Assembly: GCF_003610295.1 (NCBI RefSeq)
Contig: NZ_RAPV01000001.1
Coordinates: 4,712,001-4,776,000, forward strand
Length of the DNA stretch: 64,000 nt
Source: Paraburkholderia sp. BL23I1N1
GTDB lineage: Bacteria > Pseudomonadota > Gammaproteobacteria > Burkholderiales > Burkholderiaceae
Direction: 5' to 3'
Shown here: in pieces, positions 9,070 through 19,126 of the stretch
How positions within the stretch are numbered: the first letter of the stretch is position 1
Layout: each line of letters starts with the position of its first letter
The notes under the pieces: generated by a model
Database searches by the model: none
Told to the model about the DNA's origin: nothing
The model's input: only the letters and a program-made list of their open reading frames with translations
Translations under genes and position numbers: made by a program

Positions 9070-10230
9070 ATGAAAAAATCTTTATTCGTGGTCGCGCTTG
9101 CCGGCGCCTTTGCTATCTCGGCGCATGCGCAAAGCAGCGTGACGCTCTACGGCCTTATCGATGCGGGATTGATCTACACGAACAATCAGGGCGGACATAG
9201 CAACTGGCAGGAAGTAACCAGTTCGACGCAAAACACGGTCTTCGGCCTCAAGGGCTCGGAAGATCTCGGTGGCGGCTTGCATGCGGTCTTCAAACTGGAG
9301 CAGGGCTTCCTTCTGAATAACGGCGCCCAGGCTTTCTCCGGCGACGGTTTCGGTTCTCAGGCGTGGGTCGGTTTGCAAAGCGATCCGTACGGCACCTTGA
9401 CGTTCGGCCGCCAGTTTGACGTGATGAACGACCTTGTCGGACCGCTCACGGCGGAGTTCAATACGTGGGGCGGCAACATGGCCGCGCATCCGTTCGAAAA
9501 CGACAATCTTGCCGGCAATTCGGTTGTTGTGAACAACACGGTCAAATACACGAGCCCGACGTACCGCGGCGTCACGTTCGAAGCGATGTATGCCTTCAGC
9601 AACACGGCGGGCAGCTTCGCGAACAACCGCTCATATGGCTTTGGCGTTTCCTATTCGGAAGGGCCTGTCAATCTTGCCGCCGGATACCTGCAATTCAACA
9701 ACGCAGGCAGCGCGGGCGGTGCCGTTACCACGGGCGATACCAGTGCGAACTTTCTCGCACAACGCCAGCGCATCTGGTCGCTGGGGGGTAACTATACGTT
9801 TGGCCCGGCTACCGTCGGCCTGGTCTGGAGCCATACGCAACTCGACAATGCGTCGGGCGTCTTCTCCTTCGGAACCGGCACTTACCTCGGTGCGGGCGAC
9901 TCTTCCGCCGGAAGCCTGAGTGGGTCGCTGCGCCTCGACAACTACGAAGCAAACGTCAAGTATGCGCTGACCCCTGCGTTGACCCTATCGGGTGCGTATA
10001 CGTACACGCATGGCGCTTATAACGGTTCGTCGCCGGGATGGAATACGGGGATGCTCCAGGCCGATTATTCGATCAGCAAGCGCACCGACTTCTACCTTGA
10101 AGGTGTATATCAGAACGTGCATGGCGCACCTGCGGATTCCGTGCTCTCGCATGCCATGATCAACACGCTTTCGCCTTCGTCGTCGAACTCGCAAGTGGCG
10201 GTTACCGTGGGGATGCGTCACGCGTTCTGA
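9070..10230 (+). CDS. Burkholderia-type general porin
   Basis: 386 aa starting at the ATG at 9070 (GGAG nine bases upstream). The signal peptide ends ISAHA, and the mature protein begins QSSVTLYGLID, the signature N-terminus of the Gram-negative porin 4 family. Alternating beta-strand segments run throughout, and the C-terminus GMRHAF ends in phenylalanine as required for BAM-mediated outer-membrane insertion. It forms a trimeric diffusion channel; the specificity is unknown. An upstream in-frame ATG (8953) would bury the signal peptide and is rejected. Confidence 0.92.
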   Translation: MKKSLFVVALAGAFAISAHAQSSVTLYGLIDAGLIYTNNQGGHSNWQEVTSSTQNTVFGLKGSEDLGGGLHAVFKLEQGFLLNNGAQAFSGDGFGSQAWVGLQSDPYGTLTFGRQFDVMNDLVGPLTAEFNTWGGNMAAHPFENDNLAGNSVVVNNTVKYTSPTYRGVTFEAMYAFSNTAGSFANNRSYGFGVSYSEGPVNLAAGYLQFNNAGSAGGAVTTGDTSANFLAQRQRIWSLGGNYTFGPATVGLVWSHTQLDNASGVFSFGTGTYLGAGDSSAGSLSGSLRLDNYEANVKYALTPALTLSGAYTYTHGAYNGSSPGWNTGMLQADYSISKRTDFYLEGVYQNVHGAPADSVLSHAMINTLSPSSSNSQVAVTVGMRHAF

Positions 10231-10257
10231 TCGAACTCGCGTGACGTGACTTGCAAT

Positions 10258-10289
10258 GACGGATGCCTGCGCCTTGGCAAGCATCCGTC
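10258..10289. terminator. hairpin downstream of porin
   Basis: GACGGATGC pairs with GCATCCGTC across a 14-base loop, 27 bp past the porin stop and just before the convergent LysR pseudogene. There is no T tract, so it is a probable but not canonical terminator. Confidence 0.4.
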
Positions 10290-10305
10290 GACACCGACTG
10301 CGTGC

Positions 10306-11198
10306 TTAACCGCCAGTCTTCAGGAAATCCACAAATACGCGCAACGGTGCCGGCAAATGACGGCGGCCCGGGTAGTAAAGAAAGGGCCCCGGAAAGCGCT
10401 GCCACCACGGCTCCAGGATCGGCTCAAGCGTGCCGCTATCCAGATGCGGGCGCAGCATGTCCTCGAACAGGTGAATCACGCCCACACCCGCGACTGCTGT
10501 GCTGACTGCGAGGTCGATTGCAGCACCGGGCCTCACGAGGAGCGGTCCCGACGGATTCAGCTGGACCACCTCGCCGTCACGCTCGAAATACCAGGTCGGC
10601 GTAGCGCCGCCGGCAAATTGACCACGCAGGCACGCATGAGAAAGCAGGTCGCGCGGATGCTCGGGGCGGCCATGCATGTCGAGATATTCCGGCGCCGCAG
10701 CCGTAGCAAAACGCTGCGCACGCGGACCGATCGGCATCGCGATCATGTCCTGCTCGAGCCGCTCGTCGTAGCGAATGCCGGCGTCGCAGCCGATCGACAG
10801 CACGTCGACGAAGCCATCCTCCACACCACCTCCACGCGTATGTCGGGATAGGCCTTCAGGAACCGCGGGATGATGGTCGGCAACACGATGCGCGCGGCGC
10901 TCGACGGCACGTTGAGTTTGAGCGTGCCGCTCGGTTTGTCCCTGAACCTGTTCAGGACATCCAGCGCGGCTTCCATCTCGCTGAACAACGGCGTCAGCTT
11001 TTCGATCAGGCGCAGTCCGGCTTCGGTCGGGGCCACGCTGCGTGTGGTCCGGTTGAGCAGGCGCAACCCGAGCTTCGACTCGAGACGACGCACAGCAATG
11101 CTTAGACTGGAGGCGGAGACCCCGCTGATGCGCGCGGCGTCGCGAAAGCCGCCAGCGCGAGCGACCGAAACGAAGGCGGCAAGATCGTTGAATTCCAT
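10306..11198 (-). pseudogene. LysR-family transcriptional regulator, broken by a one-base deletion
   Basis: The N-terminal frame starts at 11198 (MEFNDLAAFVSVARAGG) and encodes a complete LysR helix-turn-helix and the start of the effector domain to YPDIRVEVV. A second frame then continues VEDGFVDVLSIGCDAGIRYDE to a normal LysR C-terminus at 10306. The two join if one base is restored at about 10824-10826, in a GTGGAGGTG repeat, giving 297 aa. The break removes most of the ligand-binding domain. It is divergent from the aldo/keto reductase at 11305, the usual target arrangement. A sequencing error is possible. Confidence 0.8.
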
Positions 11199-11304
11199 GG
11201 CCGTTGTTCAAAATGTTTAACACCCCGTGCAATTTAGGCCCGATTATCGAACAACGCAATCCCCGTCATACTGCCGCTCAACCCCTCACATCAAGGAGAG
11301 CGCT

Positions 11305-12174
11305 ATGTCGAACTTCACCCCCGTCGACACATTTCCGCTGGCTGGCCACCCCGTGCGACGCATGGGCTATGGCGCCATGCAACTGGCCGGACCCGGCGTA
11401 TTCGGGCCGCCGAAAGATCGTGACGCAGCGATCGCCCTACTGCGCGAAGCGGTGGCGTCGGGTGTCAATCACATCGATACGAGCGATTTCTACGGGCCGC
11501 ACATGACCAACCAGCTGATTCGCGAAGCACTGCATCCTTACGCAGATGACCTCGTGATCGTCACCAAGGTTGGCGCGGTCCGTGGCAACGACGGTTCATG
11601 GCTGCCGGCGGGCGAGCCGGAAGATATCGAGCGCGGCGTTCACGACAACCTTCGCAATCTCGGGGTCGACGCGCTCGACGTCGTCAACATGCGGATCATG
11701 GGCCGCGTGCACGCTCCTGCCGAAGGGTCGATTGAAAAGCAGGTCGTGGCGCTTGCCGAACTTCAACAGCGCGGGCTGGTTCGTCATATCGGTTTGAGCA
11801 ATGTGACCGCGGCCCAGATCGCCGAGGCACAGGGCATCGCACAGATCGTCTGCGTGCAGAATCAGTACAACCTGGTTCATCGGGAAGACGATGCGCTGGT
11901 CGATACACTGGCAGAGAAGGGGATCGCGTATGTCCCGTTCTTCCCGCTGGGCGGATTCACGCCGATCCAGTCGTCAGCGCTCTCCACGGTCGCGCAAACG
12001 ATCGGCGCGACGCCGATGCAGGTAGCGCTCGCCTGGCTCCTGTATCGCGCGCCTAACATTCTGCTGATTCCGGGCACGTCGTCGCTTGGGCATCTGCGTG
12101 AAAACATGCAGGCCGCACACTTGAGCCTGAGCGACGAGGTGCGCGCTGAACTGGATGCGATCGGCGCGGCGTGA
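11305..12174 (+). CDS. aldo/keto reductase family oxidoreductase
   Basis: 289 aa; the ATG at 11305 has AAGGAG upstream. AKR signatures: GYGAMQLAG near the start, the catalytic Asp/Tyr region HIDTSDFYGP and Lys in VIVTKVG. The usual active-site His strand reads VVNMRIMG, so the His of typical AKRs is replaced here. RHIGLSNVT and the C-terminal IPGTSSLGHLREN NADPH-binding region are present. It would reduce small carbonyls using NADPH in the cytoplasm. The frameshifted LysR gene upstream would have been its regulator. Confidence 0.85.
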   Translation: MSNFTPVDTFPLAGHPVRRMGYGAMQLAGPGVFGPPKDRDAAIALLREAVASGVNHIDTSDFYGPHMTNQLIREALHPYADDLVIVTKVGAVRGNDGSWLPAGEPEDIERGVHDNLRNLGVDALDVVNMRIMGRVHAPAEGSIEKQVVALAELQQRGLVRHIGLSNVTAAQIAEAQGIAQIVCVQNQYNLVHREDDALVDTLAEKGIAYVPFFPLGGFTPIQSSALSTVAQTIGATPMQVALAWLLYRAPNILLIPGTSSLGHLRENMQAAHLSLSDEVRAELDAIGAA

Positions 12175-12217
12175 TCTTGCGTAGGGAATTGCGCACGGCA
12201 CTCGTGTCGGCTCGATG

Positions 12218-13135
<918 letters not shown>

Positions 13136-13288
13136 TCATGAATTCCGCTCATAGGTGTTTGCCGATTCTACCGTCTAGTCACCTGCCTGCGCAGCCGGTA
13201 AATTGAGCGTCGTAGGCGATTTAGCTGGCATGGGCGCGCGGCGTTCGTCCGGCGGATCGTGATCTGGATTTGAGTCGGAGATAACTTC

Positions 13289-13681
13289 ATGGCGATTGAA
13301 CCCACCGAACCCACCGAACCCACCGCTGCACGCAAGGCTTTTGGCGATATCGCACCCGCACTCGCGGACTACACCGACAAGGTGCTGTTCGGCGACGTGT
13401 GGGCGCGCCCTGGGCTCTCGCCGCGCGACCGTAGTCTGATTACTGTCGCAAGCCTCGTCGCCCTTTACCGCAGCAATGAACTTCCGTTTCATATCGGCAA
13501 GGCACTCGATAACGGGGTATCGCGTGACGAATTGATCGAGTTGATCACTCACCTTGCTTTTTACTCCGGCTGGCCGACGGCCAGCACGGCGCTGCCGATC
13601 GCGAGGCGAGTTTTCGAAAGCCGCGACGCCTCACCGGCCGGCTTGAATCCTCCAACAATTTCTATCTCAGGCGTGGCCTGA
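13289..13681 (+). CDS. carboxymuconolactone decarboxylase (CMD) family protein
   Basis: 130 aa. The core FGDVWARPGLSPRDRSLITVA, the NELPFHIGKALDNGVSRDEL segment and the ITHLAFYSGWPTA helix are CMD-family signatures. There is no CxxC, so it is not an AhpD-type peroxidase. The N-terminus contains three tandem copies of a 9-bp unit (GAACCCACC, 13298-13324) encoding EPTEPTEPT, a slippage-prone tract. It precedes an aldo/keto reductase by 14 bp, so the two are probably co-transcribed. The substrate is unknown. Confidence 0.82.
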   Translation: MAIEPTEPTEPTAARKAFGDIAPALADYTDKVLFGDVWARPGLSPRDRSLITVASLVALYRSNELPFHIGKALDNGVSRDELIELITHLAFYSGWPTASTALPIARRVFESRDASPAGLNPPTISISGVA

Positions 13682-13695
13682 GCGGAGCACACACA

Positions 13696-14700
13696 ATGGA
13701 TTATCGGTATCTCGGCCGCAGTGCCCTGAAGGTTTCACCTTTGTGTCTCGGCGCCATGATGTTCGGCGGCGAGACTGACGAGGCGAGCTCGAAGCGGATC
13801 GTCGAAAAAGCCTACGACCAGGGCGTCAATTTCATCGATACGGCTGACGTCTATCACGCGGGCCGTTCGGAAGAAATCGTTGGGCGCGCCATTGCAGAAC
13901 GCCGGGACAACTGGGTCGTGGCGACGAAGTTCGGTTTTCCGACCGCACAAGGTCCGAACGAACAAGGCCAGTCGCGCAAGTGGATCATCCAGTCTGTTGA
14001 AGCGAGCCTGAAGCGGCTCGGCACCGACTACATCGACATTCTTTACTTTCACCGGGCGCTGACCGATGCGCTGATGGAAGAGGGCGTGCGCGCCATTGCC
14101 GATCTGATCCGTCAGGGGAAGATCCGCTACTTTGGCGTATCCAACTTCAAGGGCTGGCGCATTGCCGAAATCGCGCGTCTTGCCGACCAGATCGGCATCG
14201 ATCGGCCGGTCGCGAGCGAGCCGCTTTACAACATCGTCGACCGCACGGCGGAAGTCGAACAGTTGCCCGCGGCGCATCACTACGGTCTGGGTGTCGTCTC
14301 GTACAGCCCGCTCGCACGCGGAGTGCTCAGCGGCAAATATGCGGTCGATGCAACGCCCCCGGCCGATTCGCGAGTAGGTCGCGGCGATAAGCGAATCCAG
14401 CAGACCGAGTGGCGGCCGGAGTCGCTCGGGATCGCGCAGACGATCGCCGCACATGCGGCAGAGCGCGGCACGACTTCGATTGCATTCGCGCTGGCGTGGG
14501 TTCTCAAGAACCGGCTCGTTAGCAGTACCATCGCCGGGCCGCGTACCGAAGCGCAGTGGGACAGCTACGTCGATGCTTTGAAATTGCAGCTCGGACCGGA
14601 GGACGAGAAACTGGTGGATAGCCTCGTTGCACCGGGTCATGCTTCCACGCTGGGCTATACCGATCCTGGATATCCGGTTGAAGGGCGGCGCGTCAATTGA
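13696..14700 (+). CDS. aldo/keto reductase
   Basis: 334 aa; starts 14 bp after the CMD gene. The catalytic tetrad is intact: Asp and Tyr in FIDTADVYH, Lys in VVATKFG and His in ILYFHRA. The cofactor region (STIAGPRTEAQWDSY) is near the C-terminus. This is the large YajO/AKR-type class that reduces aldehydes or ketones with NADPH. It is likely controlled with the CMD gene by the divergent LysR at 12218. Confidence 0.9.
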   Translation: MDYRYLGRSALKVSPLCLGAMMFGGETDEASSKRIVEKAYDQGVNFIDTADVYHAGRSEEIVGRAIAERRDNWVVATKFGFPTAQGPNEQGQSRKWIIQSVEASLKRLGTDYIDILYFHRALTDALMEEGVRAIADLIRQGKIRYFGVSNFKGWRIAEIARLADQIGIDRPVASEPLYNIVDRTAEVEQLPAAHHYGLGVVSYSPLARGVLSGKYAVDATPPADSRVGRGDKRIQQTEWRPESLGIAQTIAAHAAERGTTSIAFALAWVLKNRLVSSTIAGPRTEAQWDSYVDALKLQLGPEDEKLVDSLVAPGHASTLGYTDPGYPVEGRRVN

Positions 14701-14732
14701 ACTTGCGGTGACCACGCGGTGACCACGCGTTT

Positions 14733-15632
14733 TCAGGTCGCCACCGAGTCCACGATGCATACTCGCAGCCATTGATGCGCCGGGTCGCGATGAGAGCGTT
14801 CATGCCAGAGCATCGTCATTTCGTAACCCGGCACTTCAACCGGCGCCTCGACGACCCTGAGCGCGCTGTTGCCGCGCACCAACCGCGCAGGCAGCATCGC
14901 CACGAGGTCGGTGTTCGCGAGAACTGACATCATGAACAGGAAGTGCGGAACCGAGAGCACGACCCTGCGCGTGAGACCTGCCTCGGCCAGCGCGTCATCC
15001 GTCACGCCGCTAAATCCGCCGCCATCCGGCGAGACGATCACGTGCTCCAGTTTGCAGAACTGCGCAAGCGTTGGCCGCCGCTTCAGGCGCGGGTGATCCG
15101 CGCGGCCTGCCAGCACATATCGTTCCTTGAAAAGCACGCGCCCGCGCAATTCGGGCGGCGCGCCTTCGCTGGTGTGAAATGCCAGATCGATGTCGCCCTG
15201 TTCCGCTTGCCTCGCGATGCGTGGCGGCACAGCTTCCACGATCGCGAGCCGGGTGCCGGGCGCCGCCGCGCGCAAACCGGCGAGCGTGGGCAGCAGGATC
15301 GTCGATTCGGCGTAGTCGGTAGCGGCCACGCGCCACGTATGGTTCGCTTCGGCCGGATTAAAGGGACTGGCCGGCGCCACCGCGTTCTCAAGTGCATCGA
15401 GCGCCTGGCGCAAAGGTTCGCGCAATTCTTCGGCCCTTGCGGTGGGCCGCATACCTCGTGGCCCCGGCAGCAACAAGGGGTCGCCAAAGACATCGCGCAG
15501 CTTGGCAAGATGCACGCTCACCGAGGGTTGAGAGAAGTTCAAACGTTCGGCAGCACGGGTCACATTGTGTTCGGACAGCAGAACATCGAGCGTCACCAGC
15601 AGGTTGAGGTCCAGTCTTCTGAGATTATTCAT
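14733..15632 (-). CDS. LysR-family regulator (NodD-like)
   Basis: 299 aa from the ATG at 15632 (AGGT upstream); an in-frame ATG at 15647 is less likely. The N-terminus LRRLDLNLLVTLDVLLSEHNVTRAAERLNFSQ is typical of the NodD/NahR/SyrM-like branch that responds to aromatic ligands. The gene is divergent, 85 bp away, from the flavoprotein oxidoreductase at 15718, its likely target. Confidence 0.88.
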   Translation of the reverse strand: MNNLRRLDLNLLVTLDVLLSEHNVTRAAERLNFSQPSVSVHLAKLRDVFGDPLLLPGPRGMRPTARAEELREPLRQALDALENAVAPASPFNPAEANHTWRVAATDYAESTILLPTLAGLRAAAPGTRLAIVEAVPPRIARQAEQGDIDLAFHTSEGAPPELRGRVLFKERYVLAGRADHPRLKRRPTLAQFCKLEHVIVSPDGGGFSGVTDDALAEAGLTRRVVLSVPHFLFMMSVLANTDLVAMLPARLVRGNSALRVVEAPVEVPGYEMTMLWHERSHRDPAHQWLRVCIVDSVAT

Positions 15633-15717
15633 GGCTATACCTGACATATTGGTAATTCATTTCCAATATACCGGATGGAAACCCATTGTGTTTCTTTCTC
15701 GCAATGGAGGTCAGGTC

Positions 15718-16494
15718 ATGAATGTTCTTCTCGTCTATGCACACCCGGAACCCCGGTCGTTGAACGGGTCCCTTAAGAACTTTTCGGTAATGCGTCTCGA
15801 AGATGCCGGGCACGTCGTGCAGGTATCCGATCTGTATGCAATGAACTGGAAAGCCTCGCTCGATGCAAACGACAACCTGGATAGCCAGGCCGGCGCGCGT
15901 TTCGATCCCTCTCTCGACTCGAAGCGTGCTTTCAGGGACGGCCGGCAAAGTCCGGACATCGCACTCGAACAGGAGAAGCTGAAGTGGGCGGATGCAGTGA
16001 TTCTGCAGTTCCCGCTGTGGTGGTTCTCGATGCCTGCGATCCTGAAAGGCTGGGTGGAGCGCGTCTATGCGTATGGCTTCGCGTATGGCGTAGGAGAGCA
16101 CTCCGACGCGCGCTGGGGTGACCGTTACGGGGAAGGCACGATGGCAGGCAAGCGGGCAATGCTGATCGTGACGACCGGCGGATGGGAGTCTCATTACAGC
16201 CAGCGGGGGATCAACGGGCCGATCGACGACGTGTTGTTCCCTATTCAGCATGGCGTTCTGTATTACCCCGGCTTCGACGTGCTGCCACCGTTCGTTATCC
16301 ATCGGACCAGCCGGGTCGACGAAGCAAGGTACTCGGAGGTTTGCGACGTGCTCGGGCAACGTCTCGATGATCTTTGGACAAGTGCGCCGATCCCGTTTCG
16401 CCCGCAGAACGCTGGGGCGTATGAGATCCCGGCGCTTACATTGCGGCCTGAGGTTGTACCGGATCGGATCGGCTTTTCAGCACATATTGAATAG
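15718..16494 (+). CDS. NAD(P)H dehydrogenase (quinone) family flavoprotein
   Basis: 258 aa, ATG at 15718 with GGAGG upstream. The flavodoxin-like fold starts MNVLLVYAHPEPRSLNGSL, the FMN/FAD phosphate-binding signature. FPLWWFSMPAILKGWVERV and TTGGWESHYSQRG are the conserved motifs of the NQO/MdaB/KefF family. It transfers two electrons from NAD(P)H to quinones or related electrophiles in the cytoplasm. The divergent NodD-like LysR suggests induction by an aromatic or quinone. Confidence 0.88.
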   Translation: MNVLLVYAHPEPRSLNGSLKNFSVMRLEDAGHVVQVSDLYAMNWKASLDANDNLDSQAGARFDPSLDSKRAFRDGRQSPDIALEQEKLKWADAVILQFPLWWFSMPAILKGWVERVYAYGFAYGVGEHSDARWGDRYGEGTMAGKRAMLIVTTGGWESHYSQRGINGPIDDVLFPIQHGVLYYPGFDVLPPFVIHRTSRVDEARYSEVCDVLGQRLDDLWTSAPIPFRPQNAGAYEIPALTLRPEVVPDRIGFSAHIE

Positions 16495-16717
16495 ATGCGT
16501 TGCCGCCTCTGCTTTCGCGTGCGCTGGGCGTGGGCGTTGAATAGGTGTTCCGTTTGGGCCGGTCCAGGTGCCCCCTGGCGCGGCGCCAAGCTGACGAGAT
16601 CGTATGCTTCGCTGAAATTTGGTTGTAAGTCGCCGTTGTTAGAGTCGTCATCAGAATTTGCCGCCGGATGCCAGACAGTGTTCTTTGGACACGTAGAAAG
16701 GGGGAGAGCGACAAACC
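16495..16717. other. intergenic region upstream of the secreted esterase
   Basis: 223 bp; the esterase ribosome site (GGGGAG) is at its right end. I see no convincing hairpin, repeat or small gene. Confidence 0.4.
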
Positions 16718-17560
16718 ATGAAAATGAATCGTGCCTTCTGGCTCGTTCTGACGCTGTTGTTCACGACCCCGGTCTGGGCGTTTCAGTCCAGGGTCGTCAC
16801 CATTCCCAGCGCGGCCATGCATAAGTCGCTCGGGGCGACTGTGGTGCTGCCTGATCAATACGCGCACGGCAAAGCAGCCGATCGTTTCCCCGTCGTCTAC
16901 TTGCTGCACGGCTCAGGTGGCGACTACACCGACTGGACCGCGAATTCGCACATCGGAAAACTCGCCGATCGCTATCACGTGATCCTCGTGATGCCGGATG
17001 GTGGTCATGAAAGCTGGTATATCGACAGCCCTGTCGATTCGCACAGCCGTTATGAAACCTATGTCGGTACAGAAGTCGTCGGCTATATCGACACGCATTT
17101 CCGCACCATTGCGACGCGCCAGGCGCGCGCGATTACAGGCTTGAGTATGGGCGGGTTCGGAGCGTTGCATATCGCGCTGGACCGGCCGGACGAATTCGGC
17201 GCCGCGGGAAGTATTAGCGGAGCCGTCGATCCGCGCGGGTGCGAAGACGAGCCGGGAATCGATCAGGTGTTCGGAGATCCCACTCGTCACGCCGACTTCT
17301 GGAACAACGAGGCAATCGTTGAGAACGCCCGTAGTCTGGCAAACGCGCATATTGCACTGACGATCGACTGCGGGGTGAATGACTCGCTTGTTCAGTCGAA
17401 CCGGATGCTGCATGCGCGGCTTGTCGAGTTGGGGGTGCCGCACGATTATGCGGAGCGGCCTGGCGGGCATACGTGGAAGTACTGGGCGAATGCGGTTCAA
17501 TACCAGGTACTCTTCTTTGCCAGTTCGTTCAAGCGGAGTGGGGGAGCGGCACAGACGTGA
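16718..17560 (+). CDS. secreted esterase (esterase D / tributyrin-esterase-like alpha/beta hydrolase)
   Basis: 280 aa with a signal peptide (WLVLTLLFTTPVWA). The alpha/beta hydrolase core contains YLLHGSGGDYTDW (oxyanion region), the nucleophile in GLSMGG, the Asp around DCGVND and the His in RPGGHTW. This arrangement matches the FrmB/mycolyl-transferase-like esterase family. It probably hydrolyses short acyl esters in the periplasm or medium. It converges with the carnitine operon end (10-bp gap). Confidence 0.85.
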   Translation: MKMNRAFWLVLTLLFTTPVWAFQSRVVTIPSAAMHKSLGATVVLPDQYAHGKAADRFPVVYLLHGSGGDYTDWTANSHIGKLADRYHVILVMPDGGHESWYIDSPVDSHSRYETYVGTEVVGYIDTHFRTIATRQARAITGLSMGGFGALHIALDRPDEFGAAGSISGAVDPRGCEDEPGIDQVFGDPTRHADFWNNEAIVENARSLANAHIALTIDCGVNDSLVQSNRMLHARLVELGVPHDYAERPGGHTWKYWANAVQYQVLFFASSFKRSGGAAQT

Positions 17561-17569
17561 GGCGTGAAT

Positions 17570-18517
17570 TCAATTCGCGTCTAGAAACTCGCAGACCGTG
17601 TGATGCAACGTCTTTACACCGGGACTCGATTCGAGCGCACGCCAGCAACCGTGTACGAGCCCGGTTCCAATCCACAACCGGGCCTGTCCGCCGGCCGCAT
17701 TAACGCGTTCGGCAAATACCCTCGCGTCGTCCCGTAGCGGATCGTGTTCAACGCCGATGGCAAGTGTGGGCGGGAGTCCATCGAAGCGCGCCGCGTCGAG
17801 CGGAATCGTCCACGCGGGATAGCGCGCGTCTTCGTCCTCGCGTTTTCCCCAGTACAGGTCCCGAAACGCAAGGACATCCGCAAGCGTCAGCATGGGTGCG
17901 TGCGCTTCGCTTTCGCGCGCGGGCATCTGTGGCTCGGTACCGAGCATCGGATAAACCAATGCAAGTCCGCGTACGCCCTGAACACCGTCGTCACGTAGCT
18001 GCATCGCGACGCTGGCAGCGAGCGTGGCGCCGGCACTATCTCCGGCCAATTGCAACGCGTTCTGGACTGGCGAATCAAACGGCAGGCGGCCTTCCAATGT
18101 CGCGAGCGTGACCTCCAGACAATCGTCATGAGCGGCCGGCGCGCGGTGTTCAGGCGCAAGCCGGTAATCGACCGCGATCACATCGAGACCGGTATCCGCG
18201 GCAATACGCGCCGTCACGATCTGATGACTCTCTAATGAACCGAGCACGAAGCCGCCACCATGAAAGTACAGGACGGTGCCACCGGATGTCCCGCCCGGCT
18301 TTCTACGATTCCGATACAGCCGCAGCCGGACCGGATGCCCGGCGCTCGCCCGGAATACAGCGTCTTCGGTTATCACGTCAGCCGGTAAAGGCGGCGTGAG
18401 TGCAGCCGCATAGCGCTCATAAATCACGCGCTGCTCGCTCGGTGGCAAGGCAGTCGAATGTCCTGCATAGATGGCAGCGGTCCGTTCGATGAACGCGGTG
18501 ATTTCCGGTTCAAGCAT
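17570..18517 (-). CDS. hocS: alpha/beta hydrolase, probable short-chain acylcarnitine hydrolase HocS
   Basis: 315 aa from the ATG at 18517 (AGGGAG upstream); the longer start at 18538 would overlap the preceding gene. Hormone-sensitive-lipase-family motifs: YFHGGGFVLGS oxyanion hole, GDSAGA nucleophile, VEHDPL Asp and VHGCW His. It lies 10 bp after cdhB as the last gene of the carnitine operon. In Pseudomonas the equivalent last gene, hocS, releases carnitine from short acylcarnitines. The family is clear; the specific role is inferred from operon position. Confidence 0.78.
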   Translation of the reverse strand: MLEPEITAFIERTAAIYAGHSTALPPSEQRVIYERYAAALTPPLPADVITEDAVFRASAGHPVRLRLYRNRRKPGGTSGGTVLYFHGGGFVLGSLESHQIVTARIAADTGLDVIAVDYRLAPEHRAPAAHDDCLEVTLATLEGRLPFDSPVQNALQLAGDSAGATLAASVAMQLRDDGVQGVRGLALVYPMLGTEPQMPARESEAHAPMLTLADVLAFRDLYWGKREDEDARYPAWTIPLDAARFDGLPPTLAIGVEHDPLRDDARVFAERVNAAGGQARLWIGTGLVHGCWRALESSPGVKTLHHTVCEFLDAN

Positions 18518-18527
18518 GCTCGCTCCC

Positions 18528-19028
18528 TTAACTTTCACCCGGCGGCGTTTTGCGCGGCAATCCGATCACGCGGCCCGCGAAGCTGGCCGTCGGCAACACA
18601 GCATGCGCTTGCGCCAATGCTCGAACGCGCGCCGCGACGTCGGGGTCGAAAGCAATTGCGCGCGGGCCACCGGTATCGACGTGCAGCAGCATCTGTTCGC
18701 CCGCGGCCACCGGCTCGACGCCATCATCGGCAAACATCTCGAGGTAAAGATGCAGCCGCTTCGCGTCATGCCCAAGCACGCGCATGTCGGCGCGAACCAA
18801 CGCGCCTTCCTTGATTTCATGCAGGTAGTTGATATGCGCTTCGAGCGTGTAGATCGAGCGGCCACGTTCTTTGCGCACCGGATCAGGCAAGCCGATTTCG
18901 TCAATCAATGCATCAGTCGCGAAGCTAAAAATCAGCATGTAGAACGCGTCGCGCAAGTGGCCGTTGTAATCGACCCACTCAGCACGCACGGTATCGCGAT
19001 AGCAGGGCAGCGAAGCGGGATCCGGCAT
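18528..19028 (-). CDS. cdhB: betainyl-CoA thioesterase
   Basis: 166 aa from the ATG at 19028; a TTG two codons upstream (19034) is closer to the AAGGAG and cannot be excluded. The hot-dog thioesterase signature VDYNGHLRDAFYML carries the Asp typical of 4-hydroxybenzoyl-CoA-type thioesterases. In carnitine catabolism CdhB releases glycine betaine and CoA from betainyl-CoA. It sits between cdhA and hocS, the order known from Pseudomonas. Confidence 0.88.
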   Translation of the reverse strand: MPDPASLPCYRDTVRAEWVDYNGHLRDAFYMLIFSFATDALIDEIGLPDPVRKERGRSIYTLEAHINYLHEIKEGALVRADMRVLGHDAKRLHLYLEMFADDGVEPVAAGEQMLLHVDTGGPRAIAFDPDVAARVRALAQAHAVLPTASFAGRVIGLPRKTPPGES

Positions 19029-19126
19029 TTGCAATGATCTCCTTGGTCAGTTTGGGCCGCACCGGCCGCTGCGGGAACGCACTGGGCTTGCGCCACAGTG
19101 CGTCTTTCGGCACGCAACGGAATCAC

